The position numbers and the translations under genes are program-made. Source: Chlamydiales bacterium (GTDB lineage Bacteria; Chlamydiota; Chlamydiia; Chlamydiales; FEN-1388). From it: a stretch of 5,269 nt of DNA. The DNA is taken from positions 1 through 5,269 of the forward strand of contig JAJFUY010000377.1 of assembly GCA_021372185.1 (NCBI GenBank). Direction: 5' to 3'. The notes under the pieces were generated by a model. That model did no database searches. It worked only from the letters and a program-made list of their open reading frames with translations, and was not told the DNA's origin. Below are positions 1-5,269 of this stretch, piece after piece; within the stretch, counting starts at the first letter, position 1; each line of letters starts with the position of its first letter.

Positions 1-126
1 CACGGCAACCTGAACAAAGCGGTCCATCCGCTTGACCAGCTTTGCGGCCATGTAGGCTTCGGGCTTGAAATCCTTAATCTCTCCGGCGATGGTAGTTTCA
101 AAACCGGTAGTATCAAAGCTGGTTAT
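1..126 (-). pseudogene. fabF: fabF fragment (3-oxoacyl-ACP synthase II), internal N-terminal piece
   Basis: Read on the minus strand from 126 down to 1, the frame gives about 42 residues that match the N-terminal part of beta-ketoacyl-ACP synthase II (FabF/KAS II), the condensing enzyme of fatty acid elongation. Recognisable blocks are FDTTGFETTIAGEIKDF (117-67) and KLVKRMDRFVQVAV (42-1), corresponding to the family region around residues 30-70. That region normally reads like 'FD-S/T-..-IAGE-K-DF-P--Y...-RMDRF-Q-A'. The catalytic Cys-His-His residues lie further on and would be off the left edge. The first ~28 residues, the start codon and any promoter are absent: at about 115-126 the sequence turns into the oppositely oriented adaptor gene. 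The piece has 62/120 G+C by hand count, against 45/120 in the next 120 bases, so it probably comes from a different genome or region. The frame stays open rightward into the adaptor gene, but the residues there no longer resemble FabF. The family call is fairly sure. Whether the fragment is a real pseudogene or a chimeric join is unknown. Confidence 0.8.
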
Positions 127-924
127 TTGGCCGCTAAGGAAAAAGAAAGCCTTGCTCTATCACTATACGAGCGGGAAAAACGCTTATATGAGAAAAAAAT
201 CTCTGCCGAACAGGATTATTTAAATGCAAAATCTGTATACCAAGAAGCCAGAATAAATACCCAATTGGCTGAGCAAAAACTGCATGCTTTTGGCGTTGAG
301 AACAAAGAAACAAAAGAACTTTCCCAAGAGCATAATCCAAATTTAAGACTCTATGATATTCGATCTCCTGTCGATGGAATGGTAATTGCTCGTCATATTA
401 CTAAGGGTGAATTTATTGACAACACAAAAACTATTTATGAAATTGCTGACCTAAGCACTATTTGGATTGAGATAGGAATATATCCTAAAGATCTTATAAG
501 AGTGAAAGAAGGCCAAATGGTTGACATCTTCCGTCCTATTGATGGAAAAATATCTAAGGCAAAAATTATCTATTTAAGCCCGATTATTCAAGATGAAACA
601 ATTACAGCGAAAGCTGTTGCTGAGATGGAAAATGTAAATGGCGATTGGCGTCCTGGTTCTTTTGTTAAGGTGAACATTGTAACCGCAAATACAAATGCTC
701 CTATTGTTGTTCCTCGAGAAGCTATTCAGGAAATCGAAGGCAAGGAATTTGTTTTTGTACGGGTTCCAGAAGGCTTTGAAAAAAGACAAGCACAAACGGG
801 GGTAGGGGACAAAGAAAATATCGAGATTGTCTCGGGTTTAAGCTCTGGGGAAGAATATGCTTCTTCAAAGACATTTTTATTGAAGGCGGATTTGAGTAAA
901 AAAGAAGCGGAGCACGACCACTAA
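115..924 (+). CDS. Periplasmic adaptor (membrane fusion protein) of heavy-metal RND efflux pump, 5'-truncated
   Basis: This is the C-terminal part of a CusB/CzcB-family membrane fusion protein, which bridges the inner-membrane RND pump and the outer-membrane channel in the periplasm. About 269 residues remain of a family length near 380-420. The visible order is: the end of the alpha-helical hairpin with typical KAGYLAAKEK and YEREKRLYEKKISAEQDYL (about 115-225); the return half of the lipoyl domain with RSPVDG (361-378) and HITKGEFID; a beta-barrel region beginning at STIWIEIGIYPKDL (about 457-498); and the membrane-proximal domain (about 690-880). The C-terminus ends in EHDH, which could bind metal weakly. 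The signal peptide, first lipoyl half and true start are missing. The frame is open to base 1, but residues encoded before about 115 do not look like an adaptor and belong to the antisense fabF piece. A TTG at 127 can be read as a start but lies mid-helix, so I do not accept it. The TAA stop overlaps the ATG of the pump gene by one base, so the two are co-translated. The symbol is withheld because cusB, czcB and relatives cannot be told apart here. Confidence 0.88.
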   Translation, partial: KAGYLAAKEKESLALSLYEREKRLYEKKISAEQDYLNAKSVYQEARINTQLAEQKLHAFGVENKETKELSQEHNPNLRLYDIRSPVDGMVIARHITKGEFIDNTKTIYEIADLSTIWIEIGIYPKDLIRVKEGQMVDIFRPIDGKISKAKIIYLSPIIQDETITAKAVAEMENVNGDWRPGSFVKVNIVTANTNAPIVVPREAIQEIEGKEFVFVRVPEGFEKRQAQTGVGDKENIEIVSGLSSGEEYASSKTFLLKADLSKKEAEHDH

Positions 925-926
925 TG
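907..926 (+). promoter_or_regulatory. Translational coupling site, adaptor stop/pump start (TAATG)
   Basis: The adaptor stop TAA (922-924) and pump start ATG (924-926) share one base. The only Shine-Dalgarno-like stretch upstream is GCGGAG (907-912), 11 bases from the ATG, which is weak and slightly far. This arrangement fits ribosome re-initiation and fixes the pump start, which also matches the conserved N-terminus of the family. Confidence 0.7.
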
Positions 927-3900
927 ATTGAAAGAATTTTACGATTTTCTATACATTACCCTTTGACGATTATTCTTTTTACCTTGATTAGTACAGGTTT
1001 TGGGATTTTTTCACTTGCACGTCTGCCTATAGATGCAGTGCCAGATATTACAAACAATCAAGTTCAAATTAATACAACGTTGCCAGGATTTTCTCCAGTA
1101 CAGATAGAAAAACAAGTGACGTATGTTATAGAAACAGCGTTGGCTGGGATTCCCGGACTTCAGATGACACGCTCTCTTTCAAGGAATGCTTTTTCTCAAG
1201 TTACAGCTATTTTTGATGATGATGTGAATGTTTATTTCGCTAGACAGCAAATTAATGAGCGACTCAGTGAAATTAAAGAAAACATCCCCGAAGGTGCGGA
1301 GCCTCGAATGGGACCTATTTCTACTGGACTCGGCGAGATTTATATGTGGACTATAGATTTTACATATCCAAATGGTAAAGGGGTTGAGATCAAAGATGGT
1401 GCTCCTGGTTGGCAAAAAGATGGGAGCTATTTAACGCCGGAAGGATATTTTTTAAAGACAGATGTAGAGAAAGCCTCTTATTTAAGAACAGTTCAAGACT
1501 GGATCGTAAAACCTCAGCTAAAGGGTGTTAAAGGATTAGCCGGTGTAGACTCTATTGGTGGTTATGTAAGGCAATATCATGTGGAACCAAATCTTGAACG
1601 CATGATTGCACTTGGTTTGAGTTTTGATGATGTTATTTCTAGCCTAAAGAAAAACAATGCCAGCGTTGGGCCTGGATATATAGAACGAAGAGGGGAAAGT
1701 TTACTTATAAAATCTGATGAGCGTTTAGATGACCCTAGACAAATCGAAACAATTGTCTTAGCAACAAGAGAAGGTATTCCTATACGGGTAAGAGATATTG
1801 CAGAAGTCACAATTGGAAAAGAGATGCGGACGGGTAGCGCAAGTAAAGATGGTCATGAAGCCGTTGTTGGAACAGCTTTAATGTTAATCGGCGCGAACAG
1901 CCGAACGGTTTCTCAAGCCGTGGATGACAAACTTAATGAAATCAATAAAACTCTTCCCCCATACATCGAGGCTAAATCAGTTCTAAATCGTACAAAGCTT
2001 GTTAATGCAACAATTAGAACGGTAATAAGCAACCTAGGTGAAGGAGCTGTTCTAGTAATCGCTGTCTTATTTTTATTTCTTGGTCAATTTAGGGCAGCAG
2101 TAATTACAGCTATGGTTATCCCACTTTCTATGCTTATGACAATTACCGGAATGGTTCAGTCAAATATTAGTGGCAATCTTATGAGTCTTGGAGCAATTGA
2201 CTTTGGTTTGATCGTTGATGGAGCCGTCATTATTACAGAAAATTGCTTAAGGAGGTTAACGCAAAAGCAGCAAGAGCTAGGGCGGACGCTGGAACTCAAT
2301 GATCGTCTTCACGAGATTCTTGAAGCTAGTAAAGAAATGATCCAGCCAACTGTATTTGGCCAAGCCATTATCATCACAGTATATATTCCTATTTTAACGC
2401 TTACAGGTGTTGAAGGGAAAATGTTCCATCCCATGGCGATTACAGTTATTTTTGCGCTTATAGCGGCTTTTATTTTCTCACTTACGTTTGTTCCCGCGAT
2501 GATCGCTGTTTTTGTAAAAGGGCACCTAAGAGAAAATGAAAATAAACTCGTCGAATATTCAAAAAAAATGTACAGCCAAATATTGGATCGATCACTGAAA
2601 TTTCCAGGGGTTACTATTTTTACGGGGATTGTTATTTTTGCATTTTCTCTCATGTTGTTTTTTCGTCTCGGGGAAGAATTTATCCCAAAACTCGATGAAA
2701 GAGACATTGCTATGCATGCAATGCGAGTGCCAAGTACATCCCTTACGCAATCCACAGAAATGCAAACCATGATAGAAAATACTGTAAAAAAGTTCCCTCA
2801 AGTTGCTTATGTTTATTCTAAAACAGGAACTGCGGAAATGGCTTCAGATCCGATGCCTCCTAACGTTTCAGATACATTCATCATACTTAAACCGCGAGCA
2901 GAGTGGCCAGATCCTACATTAAATAAAATGAGTTTAATAAAACAAATTCAAAATAAAGTGGAAGATATTCCAGGAAACAAATATGAGTTTACACAACCAA
3001 TTGAAATGCGGTTTAACGAGCTAATTTCTGGGGTAAGGAGCGATTTGGCGGTAAAAATTTATGGGGACGATTTTGATGTCATGCAGAGAACGGCAGAGTA
3101 TATTGCTAATATTCTCAGGAAACTTCCTGGGTCTGCGGATGTAAAGATTGCGCAGACTAAAGGGTTGCCTGTGTTAGATGTTAAAATTGATCGAGAAGCG
3201 GCAAGTCGTTTGGGTATTAATGTTTCGGACGGAATTGATGTTTTAGGGATTGCAGCAGGAGGTGGAAAGGCAGGGCAAATTTTTGAAGGCGATCGTCGTT
3301 TTGATATTTTAGTTAGACTTCCTGAAGCACAGCGAGAAGATATTAGCGCACTAGGAAATTTACCAATTCCACTTCCAGTAAAAGAAAGCACGGGCAACAT
3401 GGTAAAGCCTTACTTCCCTTATGTTCCTTTAAGTGAAATTGCTAGTCTTGAAGTTGTCGACGGATTGAATGAAATTCGACGAGAGGATGCAAAGCGATTT
3501 ATTGCTGTTCAGGCTAACGTGCGGGGCAGAGATTTAGGCTCTTTTGTTCAAGAAGCAAAGCAGAAAATTCAAGATGAAGTCAAGATACCCGATGGCTATT
3601 GGTTAGGTTGGGGTGGGCAATTTGAAAATTTAATATCAGCTAGAAATCGCTTGTTTATTGTAGTGCCTGTTTGCTTAGGGCTTATATTTCTTTTGCTCTA
3701 CACCGCCCTAAATTCAGTGCGTTATGCACTACTCGTTTTTAGCGGTGTTCCTTTAGCTTTAACAGGGGGAATCGTTGCACTGTGGATGAGAGATATGCCT
3801 TTTTCAATTTCTGCTGCCGTAGGATTTATTGCCTTATCTGGAATAGCTGTACTTAATGGTCTTGTTCTCATCACATATATTAATCAGCTTCTTGCTGAGA

Positions 3901-4181
3901 AAGATGACCTTAACTTAGCTATCAAAGAAGGTTCCTTAACTCGATTGCGTCCTGTACTTATGACAGCTTTGGTGGCATCTTTAGGGTTTGTACCAATGGC
4001 GCTTGCAACTGGAACAGGGGCTGAGGTGCAAAAGCCTTTAGCAACAGTAGTTATCGGAGGTCTTATTAGTTCTACTATTCTCACACTCATTTTACTCCCT
4101 GCTCTTTATCACACATTTTCTCCTTCTCACTTTAAGAGGAGCAAATATTTATCATTTAATGGGAATGGCAAATCATCATGA
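924..4181 (+). CDS. Heavy-metal efflux RND transporter, CzcA/CusA family (HME-RND)
   Basis: This complete 1085-residue protein is an inner-membrane, proton-driven pump that exports metal cations through a tripartite complex. The start MIERILRFSIHYPLTIIL and the VPDITNNQVQINT block are classic for the HME family. A first membrane helix lies at about residues 12-32. The TM4 motif GAIDFGLIVDGAVIITEN carries D426, D432 and E439, with the same spacing as the proton-relay acids D402, D408 and E415 of CzcA. TM7 is at about 565-585. The porter-domain signature RFNELISGVRSDLAVKIYGDD starts at R696, and WLGWGGQFEN at W893. Five further helices lie between about 908 and 1065. The ELISGVRSD-type block resembles divalent-metal pumps (Zn/Co/Cd/Ni; CzcA-like) more than the Cu/Ag pump CusA, so I favour divalent export, as an inference. 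Residues about 148-190 form an extended charged segment (DGAPGWQKDG...YLTPEG) before RTVQDW, found in a subset of the family. The ATG shares base 924 with the adaptor's TAA. A weak GCGGAG at 907-912 may serve as ribosome site, so coupling probably drives translation. The reading frame is intact throughout. Confidence 0.96.
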   Translation: MIERILRFSIHYPLTIILFTLISTGFGIFSLARLPIDAVPDITNNQVQINTTLPGFSPVQIEKQVTYVIETALAGIPGLQMTRSLSRNAFSQVTAIFDDDVNVYFARQQINERLSEIKENIPEGAEPRMGPISTGLGEIYMWTIDFTYPNGKGVEIKDGAPGWQKDGSYLTPEGYFLKTDVEKASYLRTVQDWIVKPQLKGVKGLAGVDSIGGYVRQYHVEPNLERMIALGLSFDDVISSLKKNNASVGPGYIERRGESLLIKSDERLDDPRQIETIVLATREGIPIRVRDIAEVTIGKEMRTGSASKDGHEAVVGTALMLIGANSRTVSQAVDDKLNEINKTLPPYIEAKSVLNRTKLVNATIRTVISNLGEGAVLVIAVLFLFLGQFRAAVITAMVIPLSMLMTITGMVQSNISGNLMSLGAIDFGLIVDGAVIITENCLRRLTQKQQELGRTLELNDRLHEILEASKEMIQPTVFGQAIIITVYIPILTLTGVEGKMFHPMAITVIFALIAAFIFSLTFVPAMIAVFVKGHLRENENKLVEYSKKMYSQILDRSLKFPGVTIFTGIVIFAFSLMLFFRLGEEFIPKLDERDIAMHAMRVPSTSLTQSTEMQTMIENTVKKFPQVAYVYSKTGTAEMASDPMPPNVSDTFIILKPRAEWPDPTLNKMSLIKQIQNKVEDIPGNKYEFTQPIEMRFNELISGVRSDLAVKIYGDDFDVMQRTAEYIANILRKLPGSADVKIAQTKGLPVLDVKIDREAASRLGINVSDGIDVLGIAAGGGKAGQIFEGDRRFDILVRLPEAQREDISALGNLPIPLPVKESTGNMVKPYFPYVPLSEIASLEVVDGLNEIRREDAKRFIAVQANVRGRDLGSFVQEAKQKIQDEVKIPDGYWLGWGGQFENLISARNRLFIVVPVCLGLIFLLLYTALNSVRYALLVFSGVPLALTGGIVALWMRDMPFSISAAVGFIALSGIAVLNGLVLITYINQLLAEKDDLNLAIKEGSLTRLRPVLMTALVASLGFVPMALATGTGAEVQKPLATVVIGGLISSTILTLILLPALYHTFSPSHFKRSKYLSFNGNGKSS

Positions 4182-4197
4182 AATTACGTTTCCCCTA

Positions 4198-4962
4198 CTA
4201 TTCCATGAGTAAAACAATGATTGCTAAAACCCAAAGAAGCCCGCCCATAATACCTAACTCGTATTTTTCTAAGGTTTTTAGTTGCAGCCGTTCTAGCCCG
4301 GCCATCGTCAGCCATGTAAAGAAAACCATTCCGGTCATTGTTGCTACAGCAAGAAGCGCGCTTAAAAGCGCAAACCCTGCCCAGCCATATTGTACACCAG
4401 AAAGATATACAGGAAGAAACCCTTCACACGGAGAAAAAGTCAACAGGGCTAGAAGGCCAATAATCACAGCTGGGTCTGTCCTTCCGCTCTTTAGCGTGTG
4501 AGGCTCTTGGCAGCCGGATTCTTGTGCCTGACTGCCTTCATGAGGGTGGGAGTGGGCTTGATCATTATCCGAATGCTTGTGGCCATCTATGTGCTCGTGA
4601 GTGTGGCTCACCGACGTCCATGGCAGTTTCCAGTGATGATGTCCCCCGGCACCACGAACCTGGCGTACGAGATAGTACAGCCCGAACAAAAATAAAACGC
4701 CTGATACAATCAAGGGAAAGACATGGCCCGTCCAGTTTTTGGTTTCAATACCCAAAAAAACGACCAGTACGCCTAATAGCGTTGTGAATGATACATGGCC
4801 AAGGCTTGCAAGAGCCGTTATTGCCAAGGTCTTGCCCTTGCTCCACTTCTGCCCTCTGCCTGCTAATACAAAGGGTAGCCAGTGCGTGGGCAGGGCGGCG
4901 TGTAAGAAGGCAACTGTGAATCCAGTTGCTGCTATAGAGAGAAGCATGGGTTCAGTAAGCAT
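4198..4962 (-). CDS. Polytopic membrane protein with His-rich loop, putative divalent-metal (Ni/Co-type) transporter
   Basis: This complete 254-residue integral membrane protein resembles proteins annotated as nickel/cobalt transporter-like (NicO/RcnA, LysE superfamily). Six hydrophobic segments are visible at about residues 6-33, 45-71, 80-100, 166-188, 193-220 and 236-252, arranged as two halves of three. Segment 1 holds FLHAALPTHWLPFVL with H21 and H27, segment 2 holds GHV with H56, and segment 4 holds TFSPCEGFLPVYL with S177-P178-C179-E180. The halves are joined by a hydrophilic loop (about 107-155) with 12 histidines, mostly alternating (HTHEH, GHKH, HSHPH), plus C151. Such loops bind Zn, Ni or Co in metal transporters. 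The FSPC-LP-Y pattern also recalls CcdA/DsbD proteins, so a redox or thiol role cannot be excluded, but the His loop and metal-efflux neighbours favour metal. The ATG at 4962-4960 has an AAAGGA ribosome site (4977-4972) nine bases upstream, overlapping the stop of the ATPase gene ahead of it. The gene ends 16 bases from the convergent pump gene. It is clearly richer in G+C than both neighbours. Confidence 0.85.
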   Translation of the reverse strand: MLTEPMLLSIAATGFTVAFLHAALPTHWLPFVLAGRGQKWSKGKTLAITALASLGHVSFTTLLGVLVVFLGIETKNWTGHVFPLIVSGVLFLFGLYYLVRQVRGAGGHHHWKLPWTSVSHTHEHIDGHKHSDNDQAHSHPHEGSQAQESGCQEPHTLKSGRTDPAVIIGLLALLTFSPCEGFLPVYLSGVQYGWAGFALLSALLAVATMTGMVFFTWLTMAGLERLQLKTLEKYELGIMGGLLWVLAIIVLLME

Positions 4963-4968
4963 AGTGGT

Positions 4969-5178
4969 TTATCCTTTCCATTTTAAAAGACGCAAGCTAA
5001 TCATGATTACGATAAGGGTTATGCCAACGTCGGCAAAGATGGCTAAAGCCAAATTACTCATTCCAAAAAGAGCTAAAGTAATAAAGACGAGTTTAACCGA
5101 GATTGCGAGTATAGTATTAATTTTTATTGTGCGGAGTGTTTTTCTGCCCAAGCGTACTAAAAAAGGAATTAGGAATAG
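4969..5178 (-). pseudogene. C-terminal fragment of CadA/ZntA-type P1B heavy-metal ATPase, 5'-truncated
   Basis: About 69 residues remain of a protein normally 600-900 residues long. They match the extreme C-terminus of Zn/Cd/Pb/Co-exporting P1B ATPases. PFLVRLGRKTLRTIKINTIL is the helix after the P-domain leading into the penultimate membrane segment. It is followed by VKLVFITLALFGM (membrane helix) and AIFADVGITLIVIMISLRLL (last helix), ending in KWKG. The family's functional elements (N-terminal metal-binding domain, CPC membrane motif, DKTGT phosphorylation site, GDGIND hinge) would lie upstream and are absent from this window. On its own the fragment cannot be an active ATPase. The frame stays open rightward through the palindrome to a TGA at 5247-5245, but the codons inside the palindrome do not resemble an ATPase. 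A TTG at 5187-5185 is not a credible start. The stretch from TTG onward (LNFLFLIPFL) contains an odd short repeat near the break. The gene precedes and probably was co-transcribed with the His-rich membrane protein. Family call is good; the reason for truncation is unresolved. Confidence 0.85.
4972..4977 (-). promoter_or_regulatory. Ribosome binding site AAAGGA overlapping upstream stop codon
   Basis: On the minus strand the sequence AAAGGATAA contains both a strong Shine-Dalgarno site (4977-4972) and the TAA stop of the ATPase fragment (4971-4969). It lies nine bases before the ATG of the His-rich membrane protein. This supports the 4962 start and a shared transcript with translational coupling. 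Confidence 0.75.
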
Positions 5179-5241
5179 GAAATTCAAGCTATCCTGATGC
5201 TTTTCCCCTAGGAGAAAAGCATCAGGATAGCTTGAATTTCC
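5178..5241. repeat. 64-bp near-perfect palindrome (28-bp inverted repeat arms)
   Basis: The left arm 5178-5205 and the right arm 5214-5241 are exact reverse complements over 28 bases. The 8-base centre contains the palindrome CCTAGG (5207-5212), flanked by one non-pairing C/A pair (5206/5213). The whole element is therefore self-complementary at all but one position pair. Complementarity stops sharply: 5177/5242 and the following pairs do not match. No long U-tract follows on either strand, so it is not a standard rho-independent terminator. It sits exactly where resemblance to the P-type ATPase ends. Candidates are abutting terminal inverted repeats of an insertion sequence, a small palindromic element or a fold-back artefact. 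No transposase is present to decide. Confidence 0.9.
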
Positions 5242-5269
5242 CGCTCAAATCGGTTTCTTAAAACTAAAA
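5242..5269. other. Unassigned right-edge sequence
   Basis: These 28 A+T-rich bases beyond the palindrome match nothing I recognise. On the minus strand they carry a TGA (5247-5245) that closes the ATPase frame. They are not a continuation of the inverted copy of the ATPase gene, which argues against a simple long fold-back. Confidence 0.4.

Noticed and set aside
127..129. TTG as the start of the adaptor gene
   Set aside because: It falls inside the conserved KAGYLAAKEK helix, with family-like residues continuing upstream and no signal peptide, so the gene is truncated, not started here.
2309..2770. 153-residue minus-strand open frame inside the pump gene
   Set aside because: It is fully antisense to conserved transmembrane coding of the pump, has no ribosome site of note and has no recognisable motif.
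4182..4197. Possible bidirectional terminator between the convergent genes
   Set aside because: The 16-base gap contains no inverted repeat that I can find.
4178..4501. Plus-strand open frame starting at an ATGA overlap with the pump stop (107 aa)
   Set aside because: It lies antisense to the well-supported His-rich membrane protein, and its residues show no domain, signal or membrane pattern of their own. The ATGA overlap is probably chance.
4739..5197. 152-residue plus-strand open frame across the membrane protein and ATPase fragment
   Set aside because: It is a shadow frame opposite two recognised coding sequences, with a composition that mirrors them.
5178..5269. Rho-independent terminator at the palindrome
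   Set aside because: The stem is much longer than usual, and no run of T follows directly on the plus strand (CGCTCAAATC) or the minus strand (TATTCCTAATTCC). On the minus strand it would also sit ahead of coding sequence.

Overview
The window is a compact heavy-metal efflux region with a broken gene at each end. From left to right it holds: (1) a short minus-strand piece of fabF (3-oxoacyl-ACP synthase II, about 1-126), unrelated to the rest; (2) the 3' two-thirds of a CusB/CzcB-type periplasmic adaptor gene on the plus strand (about 115-924); (3) a complete CzcA/CusA-type heavy-metal RND pump gene on the plus strand (924-4181); (4) a convergent minus-strand gene for a polytopic membrane protein with a histidine-rich cytoplasmic or periplasmic loop (4198-4962), probably a divalent-metal transporter; (5) the last ~69 codons of a CadA/ZntA-type P1B ATPase gene on the minus strand (4969 to about 5178), cut off at (6) a near-perfect 64-bp palindrome (5178-5241), followed by 28 unexplained bases.

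The two plus-strand genes form a translationally coupled operon: the stop of the adaptor and the start of the pump share a base (TAATG). Their products would form the inner-membrane and periplasmic parts of a tripartite efflux pump, with the outer-membrane factor gene expected upstream and outside the window. The two minus-strand genes also look like one transcript, since the ribosome binding site of the second gene overlaps the stop codon of the ATPase. P1B ATPases move Zn/Cd/Pb/Co from cytoplasm to periplasm, and RND pumps of this type move metals from the periplasm out of the cell, so the convergent pair would cooperate across the envelope.

The tripartite RND pump implies a Gram-negative host. 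The RND and ATPase genes are A+T rich (hand counts of 36-40% G+C in sampled blocks), as expected of a low-GC proteobacterium (for example Legionella-like) or an environmental chlamydia; the sequence alone does not settle this. The fabF piece (62/120 G+C by hand count) and the membrane-protein gene (68/120 in 4441-4560) are richer in G+C.

Both ends look like junctions: the fabF/adaptor join is an inverted fusion inside two coding sequences with an overlap that fits both reading frames, and the ATPase gene stops at a palindrome. I regard chimeric joining (assembly or amplification artefact) as the likeliest explanation on the left; on the right, a genuine mobile-element end is also possible. 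I found no tRNA, rRNA, CRISPR array, transposase or clear promoter. No stretch over 300 bases lacks a gene.
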